49,671 nucleotides of DNA, from positions 1-49,671 of the forward strand of contig JAISOG010000004.1 in assembly GCA_031275795.1 (NCBI GenBank), given 5' to 3'. Source of the DNA: Candidatus Endomicrobiellum incisitermitis. GTDB taxonomy: Bacteria; Elusimicrobiota; Endomicrobiia; Endomicrobiales; Endomicrobiaceae. Positions 1 to 10,473 of this stretch are shown piece after piece. Each line of letters starts with the position of its first letter. Within the stretch, counting starts at the first letter, position 1. The position numbers were made by a program, and so were the translations under genes. The notes below the pieces were generated by a model. It did no database searches. It saw only the letters and a list, made by a program, of their open reading frames with translations, and had not been told where the DNA came from.

Positions 1-368
1 AATTATTATCAATAATCGCTGTAAAGCTTTTTATGCTCAACGTTCTTTTATTAACGTTTAATCTTTTTCCTAGCTTTACTTTATATTCTTTCCCTCTTTT
101 TCAAGTGGGTTGATGTGTTTGGACTTTTACAGAAAGGATCACCGAGAAAATCCTTGAAGGTTATACAAAATCCAAAAGTAAAAAATTGAATCTTTTGTTA
201 GAATATGCTTCTTCTTTTGGAATTAACTATAAGGTTGAACAGAAATTAAAGGTCCTATTATGACGATGGATAAAAAATTAAAAATATAGCAGCACTATCA
301 AAACCCATCACTTTTAACGTTTGCCGTAAAGACTCATATTTGCCCATTACGCTTGTTATTCTAAATTT
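1..368. other. Gene-poor left edge with a possible coding remnant
   Basis: No intact gene is visible. On the plus strand a reading frame without a start codon runs from 114 to a TGA at 261-263. It encodes a plausible amphipathic, Lys/Leu-rich protein tail (contains EKILEGYTKSKS and LLLEYASSFGINYK). The frame is closed upstream by TGA at 111-113, and another frame is open just before it (FKWVDVFGLLQK), which suggests a frameshifted 3' end of a dead gene. I could not assign a family. The rest, 264-368, shows no convincing gene, hairpin or repeat. Confidence 0.35.
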
Positions 369-908
369 TTAGTTGCTTATTTTTTCCCAAACATTAGTCA
401 TTTCGCCGAAAACGTATTCACGAATTTCACCCGGGTCTTTATAAATTTCGCTCACATACTCTTTTGCCTCTTTTGAATAAAAACCATCCGCATCAGGAGT
501 TGAAATTAGCATTAATTTGCATTCAATGATGAGTCTAGCTTCCTCGAAAGACATATTTCTCAGAGGTGTTTTAATAGCACCTAACTCCACTTCTTGCATT
601 TTATTACTCTCTCTGCCAGATTTTGTTCCTAAAAACATAAATTGTTCTCTATATTCATCTGGAAAATATGAAAGTGTATAGACCTGCTCCTTTTTAATCA
701 GCTCAAGAGTGTATCGCTTTTTAGGGAACACGCACCAAGCTACAGGTTTCTTAAAAAGAACGCCCATACCTCCACCGCTGGCAACCATGGAATTATAATT
801 TCCATCCCTGCCTGCTGTGACAACAGGAAAAATCCTGCCAACTAATGCGAACACACTCTCACTTATCTGTTCTGGTGTAATTTGTTTAAATAGTTCATTA
901 AAATTCAT
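369..908 (-). CDS. Flavin reductase-like (flavoredoxin-type FMN-binding) protein
   Basis: The protein is 179 aa and resembles the FMN-binding split-barrel flavin reductase/flavoredoxin family. The N-terminal part reads IFPVVTAGRDGNYNSMVASG, the usual strand pair in which the protein must face substrate and flavin, followed by VAWCVFPKKRYTLELIKK (family pattern of an aromatic/Pro strand then R-x-T-x-x-x-I) and YTLSYFPDEYREQFMFLGTKSGRE. Members bind FMN and move electrons between NAD(P)H or ferredoxin and flavin. The partner cannot be read from this sequence. The ATG at 908 is taken as the start. It is a single gene downstream of the autotransporter terminator, with AT-rich -10-like boxes at 990-1002 but no clear -35. 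Family assignment is good; the specific reaction is unknown. Confidence 0.72.
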   Translation of the reverse strand: MNFNELFKQITPEQISESVFALVGRIFPVVTAGRDGNYNSMVASGGGMGVLFKKPVAWCVFPKKRYTLELIKKEQVYTLSYFPDEYREQFMFLGTKSGRESNKMQEVELGAIKTPLRNMSFEEARLIIECKLMLISTPDADGFYSKEAKEYVSEIYKDPGEIREYVFGEMTNVWEKISN

Positions 909-1016
909 CGTTTATCACTTTGGTTTCACAGGTTTTCATATCAAATTTCTTAGGGATTAAATCTATTGCAGATTGAATTTTTTACTATAATTATAAATTA
1001 TACATCTTTTTTCCAA

Positions 1017-1063
1017 ACAAAAAAGCCGGTATATACCTTATCCAAAGTAATATATACCGGCTT
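1017..1063 (-). terminator. Rho-independent terminator of the autotransporter gene
   Basis: A perfect 13-bp inverted repeat, AAGCCGGTATATA at 1023-1035 and its complement at 1051-1063, encloses a 15-nt loop. On the minus strand the stem is followed by a run of six T (1019-1024 read in reverse). It lies about 45 nt beyond the autotransporter stop codon, so it ends that transcript and separates it from the flavin reductase gene. Confidence 0.88.
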
Positions 1064-1106
1064 ATATCTACAACAAATAACTTTTAATAATTTACTATTT
1101 CTCAAC

Positions 1107-4100
1107 TTAAATAGCATACCCTACTTTCAGCATCCCTTCTACTCCTTCTCTTTCTCCTATATACCCTCTACCACTTATATTTATATTTATGTCTCCCATT
1201 ACACTACTTACTCCTATTTCTCCTAACCCGCTGCCACCTTTTAAATCTATTTCTTTCAACTCTACTCCTTCTACCTTACCTTTCGATTTCCCTAAAAACT
1301 CGTATTCATATCCAACTCCTACATACGGGACTACCTTTTCATTGCATTTATAGTCTGCTTTGACTATACCTTTTATCTTCCCACTCATTGCTCCTTCAAA
1401 CTCTACCGGCATTCCATTTGACAACTTCTCTTCTTTGCCTTCTTGCCTCATCAACAACACTTTCCCCATAATATCTATATTCAACTTCTCTCTCGCTTCA
1501 CATTTATATCCATACCCTATATGTCCACCTACATACATCGCTTTATATTCATATCCTATATTCTCTTCTGATAAAGGGTTCATTTCATTACTATTAAAAT
1601 CTATCCCTTGTCTTCCTACACTTAGTGACATGTCCATGTATCCTTGTTCTCCTATTCTACATCTTCCCAACCCTCCTATTCCTACATAGTTTGTCATTCC
1701 TTTACCTTTTGTTTCTTCTGCTTTATAATCACCTTTTCCATGCTCTACATATCCGCCCATTACCATATCCCCATCTTTCAAACTCTTTGCTACTCCTCCT
1801 ACTACTTTTATTCCTTCTATCTTTACTTCTGTCACATTTTTGTATTTATTACTTTCTCCTTCTACCACTCCAAATACTTCTATACATTTTTTACCTTTTA
1901 CTGCTCCTATTGCCTCTTCTATTCCTCTATCTGCTATAAATCCTATTGCTTGCCCTACAAGTACTATTCCTGCACCTGCTACCTCATTTATCCCTTGTGC
2001 TTCGGGTATCAATCCCAGACCTCTTATCACTAATGCCAGCACATTAGGGTTTGCTAACCTTTCGCACCCATATACAACAAGTCCGCTTTTATTATACAAG
2101 TTGATAGATCCTGCTGCGCTAACCATTCCCTGCGACTCTATTAAATTTACTCTGTCTCCCTCTTTTGCCTCCCCTTCTACTTTCACTCCAACTTTTGACC
2201 TCGTTAAATTTACATCATCTACTACTTTTAGCACTGCTGGCGCATTCACAATTACTTTCTCAAAATTATAGTTCTCAAAGTTCGTTACTCCTTCCACCAC
2301 TACTGGCACTTCTGTTTCTATATTCAATGTGTTACCTCTAAATACTCTTGATGCTTCATTCGGACTATATCCTCCACAGATTATCGTATTACTAGAAAAT
2401 ATTGGGTTCCCCATTATTTTTACTTCATTATATACCGCACTACCATCTCCAACGTATCCTCCATATATATTTTTTGCAATACTTCCACCATTAACTATTA
2501 CTGTATTACTACTTACTGTTCCTCTACCCATAAGATAACCGCCATAAATATTTCCTCTTATATCTCCTTTATTAATTCTTACTATGTTATTATCTGCTTT
2601 GCCTTCTTCAACACGTCTTACTGCTCTAGTTTCGTGTACTTTAATCGGAGAGTCATCTATATCATAAATGAAATCGCCATCAATAAGACGTCCGTGGCCA
2701 TCTCCCTTGCCATCATAGATATAGGTACCTTCATATACATAAGGTTTTGTTGCAATGACAACTTCGTAGGTTAACACTTCTCTGCTGCCCGCCAATACAT
2801 ATCCTCCATATATATCATACAATATCCCATTATCAACTGTAACTGTATTATTGCTTGATTCTCCTTTATCAACATAACCTCCATACACACGCTTTACACT
2901 TGCACTATCAATTATTACTCTATTGTTTTCTACTCTGCCTTCTGTTTCTACTCTTCCCCCAAAAACATCTTCTTTCACAACACTGGCACTAGTTATTTTC
3001 AGTTCGTTACCATGCACTATTCCTCCATATGCATATGCTCCATACACACTTCCTTTTACATCACTTCCCTTAACCAACACACAATTACCAATTGACTTAT
3101 CTTCAGCAACTTTTGCTCCATATATACTTCCTGTTACATTAACACTACTAACTAATACTGAATTATCACGTGCTGTTCCAGACCCCTTAACATACCCTCC
3201 ATATATATCATGCAATATACCATTACCAACCGTAACTGTATTACTACTTGATTCCCCTTTAGTAATATACCCTCCATACACACACTTCACACTTCCACTA
3301 TCAATTATTACCCTATTGTTTTCTACTCCGCCTTCTGATACTCTTCCTCCATAAATATCTTCCCCAACACTAACACTACTAACTAATACTGAATTATTAT
3401 GTGCTGTTCCAGACCCCTTAACATACCCTCCATATATATCATTTTTAATGTCACTATTATGAATTTCCACACTATTACCGGTTACTTTTCCGCAGTAAGC
3501 TTCCGCTCCATACACACTACCCATAATATTTACAGCATCAGCTTTTACCATATTGTCATTCATTGTTGTATTCTGAATAATGTTTGAATTTGTTTCGCTG
3601 CCACCAAAAACATTTCCTTTTATAATTCCTCCACATATTGATATTACATTGCTACTTACTTGGAAGTCTCCTGAAACTCTACGTCCAAAAACCCTTCCTC
3701 CATAAACGTTCCCTTTCACAAAAATTGATTCTTCTTCTTTTCCAACATTAACATTATTAAGCGTTACTCTATTACCAATTGATATTATCCCACCCTCCCC
3801 ACCATAAATACATAAACCCACATTTGAATCATTAATTTCTACTACATTAAAACGCGCTTCTGACACTGATGAGCTCATACCAAAACAAATATGCCCACCA
3901 CCAGCAACCCAACAACTTACATTTGAACTACTAACCTTTACTTTATTTCCAATTGTATTGGAATTATTTTGAGTGTAACCTCCATAAACACTTCCTTTTT
4001 TTACTATCCCTTTATTCATTTCAAGCATATTATTAAACACGTCGCCATCACCTAAATTATACCCTCCACACACATCACACTCTTTTACCTTGGTATTAAA

Positions 4101-4376
4101 AACCAATACTTGATTGCCAACCACTTCTACTCTCGCACCACCATACACATTCCCTATTCCTAGTCTACCCTTCTGTGCTTTAGGACGCGTCTTGTTAGTA
4201 ACGTTTAATACTTGTCCTTCTATCCGGTTAGGCCCAGTCCCAGATCCCGACCCAGTCCCAGACCCAGACCCAGACCCAGACATTGATGATTGCCCCTGCC
4301 CTGCATAAACAAAACTACTAATTAATAATAAACAAAAAATTTTTACAACTTCTTTTATTACACTATTCCTATACAT
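1107..4376 (-). CDS. Repeat-rich autotransporter (type Va-like) surface protein
   Basis: About 1,090 aa. It begins with a Sec signal peptide (KIFCLLLISSFVYAG), then a Ser/Gly/Thr dipeptide linker, then a long passenger in which the motif [VI]-[YF]-G-[GA] recurs about 20 times every 20-30 residues, alternating with Asn/Val/Ser-rich strands (S-N-x-V-x-V/I). This is a beta-solenoid pattern. The last about 250 residues look like an autotransporter beta-barrel (alternating strands such as YVGVGYEYEFLG). The chain ends in VGYAI, not the usual terminal Phe/Trp. An unrelated insert of about 60 residues (near residues 530-592, GTYIYDGKGDGHG) interrupts the repeats. The ATG at 4385 lies only 2 nt after GGAGG, so Met4 at 4376 (11-nt spacing) is the likelier start. 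It is monocistronic with its own terminator. Role inferred: surface display or adhesion; ligand unknown. Confidence 0.85.
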   Translation of the reverse strand: MYRNSVIKEVVKIFCLLLISSFVYAGQGQSSMSGSGSGSGTGSGSGTGPNRIEGQVLNVTNKTRPKAQKGRLGIGNVYGGARVEVVGNQVLVFNTKVKECDVCGGYNLGDGDVFNNMLEMNKGIVKKGSVYGGYTQNNSNTIGNKVKVSSSNVSCWVAGGGHICFGMSSSVSEARFNVVEINDSNVGLCIYGGEGGIISIGNRVTLNNVNVGKEEESIFVKGNVYGGRVFGRRVSGDFQVSSNVISICGGIIKGNVFGGSETNSNIIQNTTMNDNMVKADAVNIMGSVYGAEAYCGKVTGNSVEIHNSDIKNDIYGGYVKGSGTAHNNSVLVSSVSVGEDIYGGRVSEGGVENNRVIIDSGSVKCVYGGYITKGESSSNTVTVGNGILHDIYGGYVKGSGTARDNSVLVSSVNVTGSIYGAKVAEDKSIGNCVLVKGSDVKGSVYGAYAYGGIVHGNELKITSASVVKEDVFGGRVETEGRVENNRVIIDSASVKRVYGGYVDKGESSNNTVTVDNGILYDIYGGYVLAGSREVLTYEVVIATKPYVYEGTYIYDGKGDGHGRLIDGDFIYDIDDSPIKVHETRAVRRVEEGKADNNIVRINKGDIRGNIYGGYLMGRGTVSSNTVIVNGGSIAKNIYGGYVGDGSAVYNEVKIMGNPIFSSNTIICGGYSPNEASRVFRGNTLNIETEVPVVVEGVTNFENYNFEKVIVNAPAVLKVVDDVNLTRSKVGVKVEGEAKEGDRVNLIESQGMVSAAGSINLYNKSGLVVYGCERLANPNVLALVIRGLGLIPEAQGINEVAGAGIVLVGQAIGFIADRGIEEAIGAVKGKKCIEVFGVVEGESNKYKNVTEVKIEGIKVVGGVAKSLKDGDMVMGGYVEHGKGDYKAEETKGKGMTNYVGIGGLGRCRIGEQGYMDMSLSVGRQGIDFNSNEMNPLSEENIGYEYKAMYVGGHIGYGYKCEAREKLNIDIMGKVLLMRQEGKEEKLSNGMPVEFEGAMSGKIKGIVKADYKCNEKVVPYVGVGYEYEFLGKSKGKVEGVELKEIDLKGGSGLGEIGVSSVMGDININISGRGYIGEREGVEGMLKVGYAI
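2803..2944 (-). repeat. Internal duplication in autotransporter passenger, copy 1 (pairs with 3196-3337)
   Basis: This 142-bp block and the block at 3196-3337 align without gaps. I count roughly 17 mismatches by eye. The offset is 393 bp (131 codons), so the repeat stays in frame. Both encode the motif order IDSxSVKxVYGGY, GESSxNTVTV, ILxDIYGGYV. Confidence 0.8.
3141..3211 (-). repeat. Near-identical 71-bp repeat in autotransporter passenger (pairs with 3372-3442)
   Basis: The 71-bp segments at 3141-3211 and 3372-3442 differ at only two positions by eye. The offset is 231 bp (77 codons, in frame). Both encode DIYGGYVKGSGTA followed by NSVLVSSV. Such identity within a gene whose other repeats have diverged indicates a recent duplication or gene conversion. 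Confidence 0.85.
3196..3337 (-). repeat. Internal duplication in autotransporter passenger, copy 2
   Basis: Partner of 2803-2944: same 142-bp length, no indels, about 88 percent identical by eye. It overlaps the 71-bp repeat at 3141-3211, so several duplication events have been layered here. Confidence 0.8.
3372..3442 (-). repeat. Second copy of the 71-bp near-identical repeat
   Basis: Partner of 3141-3211, with two mismatches over 71 bp by eye. The similarity stops soon after 3442. Confidence 0.85.
4232..4280 (-). repeat. Hexanucleotide tandem repeat encoding the Ser-Gly/Thr-Gly linker
   Basis: On the plus strand CCCAGA-like hexamers (CCCAGA, CCCAGT, CCCGAC variants) recur back to back. 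On the coding strand they give an SGSGTG-type linker between the signal peptide and the passenger. Slippage of a 6-bp unit would change linker length by two residues without shifting the frame. Confidence 0.8.
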
Positions 4377-4460
4377 AAGGCACATACCCTCCTTTAGTTT
4401 ATGACTTAATCTTTTGAAATTCCCTAAAAAGATTTTTTAAGTAAATCTTAAAAACATCAA

Positions 4461-4477
4461 ATTATAGATTAATCTAT
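4461..4477 (-). promoter_or_regulatory. Candidate -10 box overlapped by a 14-bp palindrome upstream of the autotransporter
   Basis: A perfect TATAAT lies on the minus strand at 4461-4466, about 85-90 nt upstream of the start. The -35 region (TTTCTA about 16 nt further up) is weak. The perfect palindrome ATAGATTAATCTAT (4464-4477) overlaps the -10, where a repressor or activator dimer could bind. Composition is very AT-rich, so chance is possible. The rest of 4386-4645 between this gene and ruvC holds no gene and no strong terminator that I can see. Confidence 0.4.
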
Positions 4478-4645
4478 TTTTGTAGAAAATATTAAAGGAT
4501 TTTACTTGAGTCAAGAGCGAGCAAACTTAAAGAAATTTTACTATAAACTTTGTAGAGATTTTTTAATTAAATTTTTTAGTGTGATATTTTCAGTGGGTAT
4601 GTATATCTTGTTGACTACAGAATGAGCTACTGCTTCCTACATATT

Positions 4646-5122
4646 TTACCATTTTATTGTGTTTATGTGGCATATAGCTATTGCAAGTGCGTCTGCTGTA
4701 TCGTCAGGCTTTGGAATTCCTTTAAGCTTTAGAAAAGTTTTTACCATCTGTTGCATTTGATATTTTTCTGCAGAACCATAACCAGTCAGAGCCATTTTAA
4801 CACTTCTAGGGTTATACTCAAATAAGGGAATTTTATTCATAGAAACAGTTAACACTATAGCACCTCTAGACTGTCCTACAGCTGCAACACTTTTAGCCGC
4901 TTTTAGAAAAAATATTTCTTCTATAGCCACTACCTCAGGCTTATATGTATCTATAATATCCTGTAAGTTATCATGTACAGCTTGAAGTCTTTCTATAAGA
5001 GTAGCTGGAGGAGAAGTTTTTATGCAGCCATACTTTAAAGCGTGCATTTTATCTCTAGATACAGCTTCTACAACTCCCCAGCCTGTAAGTGATAGTCCAG
5101 GATCTATCCCAAGTATTATCAT
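4646..5122 (-). CDS. ruvC: Crossover junction endodeoxyribonuclease RuvC
   Basis: 158 aa, the usual RuvC length. It is the Holliday-junction resolvase that cuts junctions bound by RuvAB during recombinational repair. The RNase-H-fold motifs are all present: the N-terminal ILGIDPGLSLTGWG with the first catalytic Asp, VAIEEIFFLKAAKS with the catalytic Glu, the SVAAVGQSRGA helix, and the C-terminal DDTADALAIAICH with the last acidic pair. It starts 5 nt after yebC, the common yebC-ruvC pairing. It is the last gene of the long transcript that begins near 14.1 kb; ruvA and ruvB are not in the window. Confidence 0.95.
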   Translation of the reverse strand: MIILGIDPGLSLTGWGVVEAVSRDKMHALKYGCIKTSPPATLIERLQAVHDNLQDIIDTYKPEVVAIEEIFFLKAAKSVAAVGQSRGAIVLTVSMNKIPLFEYNPRSVKMALTGYGSAEKYQMQQMVKTFLKLKGIPKPDDTADALAIAICHINTIKW

Positions 5123-5127
5123 TTATA

Positions 5128-5883
5128 CTAAGCTTCTATTTTTTCCATTTCTTCATTAGAAATGTCAAAATTTGCATAAATATTTTTAACATCATCGTGC
5201 TCTTCCAAAGCGTCCATAAGTTTTAACATACATTTGGCGTCATCTCCACTAAGAGCTATTTGAGTTTGAGGGATCATTGTAACTTCACTGGACAAAATTT
5301 CTATATTTTTATTTTTTAAAGCATTTTTTACAGAGTCTAAATCTGTTGGTGAAGTAATAATCTCATACGCATCGCTTCCTTCTTCACTTTTAAAGTCTTG
5401 TGCACCTGCTTCTAATGCTAAATTCATTAAAGACTCTTCATCTATTTTAGATTTTATTACAGTTATATAACCTTTTCTATCAAACATCCAATCTACACAA
5501 CCTGTCTCTCCAAGGTTCCCTTTATGGCTTGAGAACATTTTACGTATCTCAGAAGCTGTTCTATTTTTGTTATCTGTTGTTACTTCTACAATTAAAGCTA
5601 CACCATTAGGCCCATATCCTTCGTAAACCATTTCTTCATAAACAGCACCTGGTATTTCACCATTTCCTCTTTGCATAGCTTTCTTTATATTATCTTGAGG
5701 CATATTTGCCTCTTTAGCATCTTCTATGGCTTTTCTTAAACGCGCATTATTTTCAATTTGAGGGCCACCTTCTTTAGTAGAAACAACAATTTCTCTAATA
5801 ATTTTTGTAAAAGCTTTACTCTTTTTTGCGTCTGTTGCTGCTTTTTTATGTTTAATACTAGCCCATTTATTATGACCTGACAT
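5128..5883 (-). CDS. yebC: YebC/PmpR-family translation/transcription regulator
   Basis: 251 aa with the family N-terminus MSGHNKWASIKHKKAATDA and the central stretch EMVYEGYGPNGVALIVEVTTDNKNRT followed by FSSHKGNLGETGCVDWMF. YebC (TACO1 in mitochondria) is cytoplasmic; members act on ribosomes stalled at prolines, and some have been described as DNA-binding regulators. Which role applies here cannot be read from the sequence. It lies 23 nt after atpC and 5 nt before ruvC, so it is probably co-transcribed with both. Confidence 0.94.
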   Translation of the reverse strand: MSGHNKWASIKHKKAATDAKKSKAFTKIIREIVVSTKEGGPQIENNARLRKAIEDAKEANMPQDNIKKAMQRGNGEIPGAVYEEMVYEGYGPNGVALIVEVTTDNKNRTASEIRKMFSSHKGNLGETGCVDWMFDRKGYITVIKSKIDEESLMNLALEAGAQDFKSEEGSDAYEIITSPTDLDSVKNALKNKNIEILSSEVTMIPQTQIALSGDDAKCMLKLMDALEEHDDVKNIYANFDISNEEMEKIEA

Positions 5884-5906
5884 AGTATCTCCCTATTAAA
5901 CTTTTA

Positions 5907-6326
5907 CTACATTTTTTTACGTCTTAGACCAATCCCAGATTTAAGTTCTACTACAGATTTTTTAAGCTCAGATTCTATAACAGACATGCCAACAAATTCT
6001 TTTCTTTTTTCTTTCATTGCTTTAGCAAGTTTTATAGCATTTTCTATTTTTTGTTTGTTAGCTTCGTCTGAGTGTGTAGCAAATTCAGCAATGACGTTTA
6101 CATGATTATTTTCTATTTCTATAAAACCGTTAGTTACTGAGAACTTTTTTAAACCTTCGTCACTAGTGCTAACAACTATTTCACCGTTAATAAGTTTAGT
6201 AACAAGACTTGCATGGCCTGGCAAAACAGTTATAAGTCCACTAGCTGTAGGGAACGTTGCAGCAGATAGGTTACCTTTAAATAAAACACCTTGAGGTGAT
6301 AAAATTTCTATTTCAAATTTGTTCAT
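5907..6326 (-). CDS. atpC: F-type ATP synthase epsilon subunit
   Basis: 139 aa. The N-terminal beta-sandwich is clear (EIEILSPQGVLFKGNLSAATFPTASG, then LPGHASLVTKLINGEI) and is followed by a C-terminal helical hairpin of normal length ending in basic residues. It is part of the F1 central stalk with gamma, couples rotation to catalysis and can inhibit hydrolysis. It lies 9 nt after atpD at the end of the canonical atp gene order. Confidence 0.94.
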   Translation of the reverse strand: MNKFEIEILSPQGVLFKGNLSAATFPTASGLITVLPGHASLVTKLINGEIVVSTSDEGLKKFSVTNGFIEIENNHVNVIAEFATHSDEANKQKIENAIKLAKAMKEKRKEFVGMSVIESELKKSVVELKSGIGLRRKKM

Positions 6327-6335
6327 ATAGTTAGT

Positions 6336-8575
<2,240 letters not shown>

Positions 8576-8601
<26 letters not shown>

Positions 8602-10117
8602 AATTGTTTATACTCTTAAACTCTTTAATTTCTTTTTCAAGTTCTGCTTTTAATACATCGTCAATTTTTGAACCTGATGAAAGTTTTTTAATTGTTATAG
8701 GATAAGTTTGCTTTATATAGTCTGTCATTTTGTGCTCTACGTCTATAATATCGTTTATAGATATATCATCAAATAAACCTGAAGTTACAGCAAACAAAGA
8801 TAAAATTTCTGAAATTTCATCATAAGGCCTATATTGAGGTTGTTTTAAAATTTCAGTTGTTCTTTTACCTCTTTGAAGCCTTTTTAGTGTATCTTCATCT
8901 AAATCGCTTCCAAATTGTGTAAAGGCTTGTAGTTCCCTAAATTGAGAAAGCTCAAGTCTTACAGGACCTGCAAGTTGTTTCATAGATTTAGTTTGAGCAG
9001 CTCCTCCTACACGAGAAACAGAAAGGCCTACGTTTATAGCTGGACGAATACCTGCATTAAACAAATCTGCTTCTAAATATATTTGACCGTCTGTAATGGA
9101 AACTACGTTAGTTGGTATATATGCTGACAAATCATTACCTTGCGTTTCAATGATTGGAAGAGCTGTAAGAGATCCACCACCATTTTTGTCTGACATTCTA
9201 GAAGCTCTTTCTAAAAGTCTTGAATGTAAATAGAAAATATCGCCTGGGTATGCTTCACGACCAGCAGGTCTTTTAATTAAAAGTGCAAGTTGTCTATAAG
9301 ACCAAGCATGTTTAGTTAAATCATCATAAATTACTAAAACATCTTCACCTTTGTCCATAAAATATTCACCTATTGCACATGCAGCAAGAGGAGCTATATA
9401 TTGCATAGAAGCAGGTTCAGAAGCTGTTGCTGCAACAACAATTGTATAATCTAATGCACCTTCGTCTTTTAATTTTGCAACAATAGAAGCTAAATTAGAC
9501 TGTTTTTGTCCTATAGAGCAATATATACAAATTACTCTTTTTAGACTCATGTCGCATTTTTTTTGGTTTATTATAGTGTCGATAGCTATAGCTGTTTTCC
9601 CTGTACCTCTATCGCCTATTATGAGTTCTCTTTGCCCTCTGCCTATTGGCGTCATAGCGTCAATAGCTTTAATACCTGTTTTTAAAGGTGTATCAACTGG
9701 ACTTCTATGTATAATACCAGGAGCTATTTTTTCTACAGGGTAAAATACAGGCTTTTCGTGCTTTAATTCTGCTCCATCTAGAGGTTCACCTAATGTGTTT
9801 ACAACGCGCCCTATAAGTTTTTCTGAGACAGCGACATTTAAAACTTTACCTGTAGCTTTAACTTTCATTGCGCGTACAACATGTCCAGAATTTTTAAGTA
9901 AAACTATAGAGACAAAATCTTCGTCAATATTTAAAACAAAACCTATTGAGCCTTCCTCAAATTCTACTTCTTCGTAATAGCCAGCATTAGAAAGACCGGA
10001 AGCTTTAACGATTTCGTCACCCACAGATTCAACTATTCCAAAATTTACAAGTTCAGGATTAGTTTGAGTAGAATACAATTCTTTTTCTATTTTCTGTATA
10101 ATTTCTTCTGGTTTCAT
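8576..10117 (-). CDS. atpA: F-type ATP synthase alpha subunit
   Basis: 513 aa, normal length. The non-catalytic nucleotide-binding F1 subunit, with P-loop GDRGTGKT at residues 168-175, the DDLTKHAWSYRQL segment, and GLSVSRVGGAAQTK, which contains the conserved Arg finger contributed to the catalytic site. The ATG overlaps the atpH stop by one base (TAATG), so the two are translationally coupled. An N-terminal helix that binds the delta subunit is present (EEIIQKIEKEL). Confidence 0.96.
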
Positions 10118-10473
10118 TACAATCTCTCTTTTATTACATTTAAAATTCTTTTTACTGTTGCCTTTAGACTACAATCCAAAACAAAATCTCCATATTCCAA
10201 ACAAACACCCCCTATCAAAGACTCATCATCTCTATTAAAAGTGACATTTTTGTTTGGAAACATTTCTAAAAACTTATTTTTATTTATATCGCTTAAATTT
10301 CCAGCAAAACTTACAGAAACATTATTATCTTTAATTTCTTTAGACAACAACATCATAAACAATTTAAGTTCTTTTCTAGAAAAATTTGAAGTAATCCATT
10401 TCAAGTCTTTCTCAGATAATTCATCATATTTTATAATCGACTTTGTAAGTTCTTTAATTTGTGATCTCTTCAT
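10117..10473 (-). CDS. atpH: F-type ATP synthase delta subunit, shortened
   Basis: 118 aa, compared with about 175-180 for typical delta. The C-terminal signature is recognisable (GGVCLEYGDFVLDCSLKATVKRIL, matching the family pattern GG-x-hydrophobic-x-x-x-D-x-x-x-D-x-S). The N-terminal six-helix domain that normally contacts alpha is cut to about 50 residues. Position between atpF and atpA supports the identity. It starts inside the 3' end of atpF (20-nt overlap) and ends with a TAATG overlap with atpA. No frame break is visible, so the shortness looks genuine. Role: part of the peripheral stalk that holds F1 to subunit b. Confidence 0.88.
   Translation of the reverse strand: MKRSQIKELTKSIIKYDELSEKDLKWITSNFSRKELKLFMMLLSKEIKDNNVSVSFAGNLSDINKNKFLEMFPNKNVTFNRDDESLIGGVCLEYGDFVLDCSLKATVKRILNVIKERL

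Noticed and set aside
258-347. 29-codon minus-strand frame starting MGKYESLRQT
   Set aside because: No clear Shine-Dalgarno, no family match, and it overlaps a possible coding remnant on the other strand.
966-2538. Several plus-strand open frames of 60-143 codons opposite the autotransporter
   Set aside because: They mirror the repeat-rich coding strand, are Ser/Pro/Leu/Tyr-rich, have no ribosome sites and no family resemblance.
2803-3442. Regular repeats that might be taken for a CRISPR array
   Set aside because: The repeats are in-frame protein repeats of unequal spacing with diverged sequence, not short identical repeats with unique spacers.
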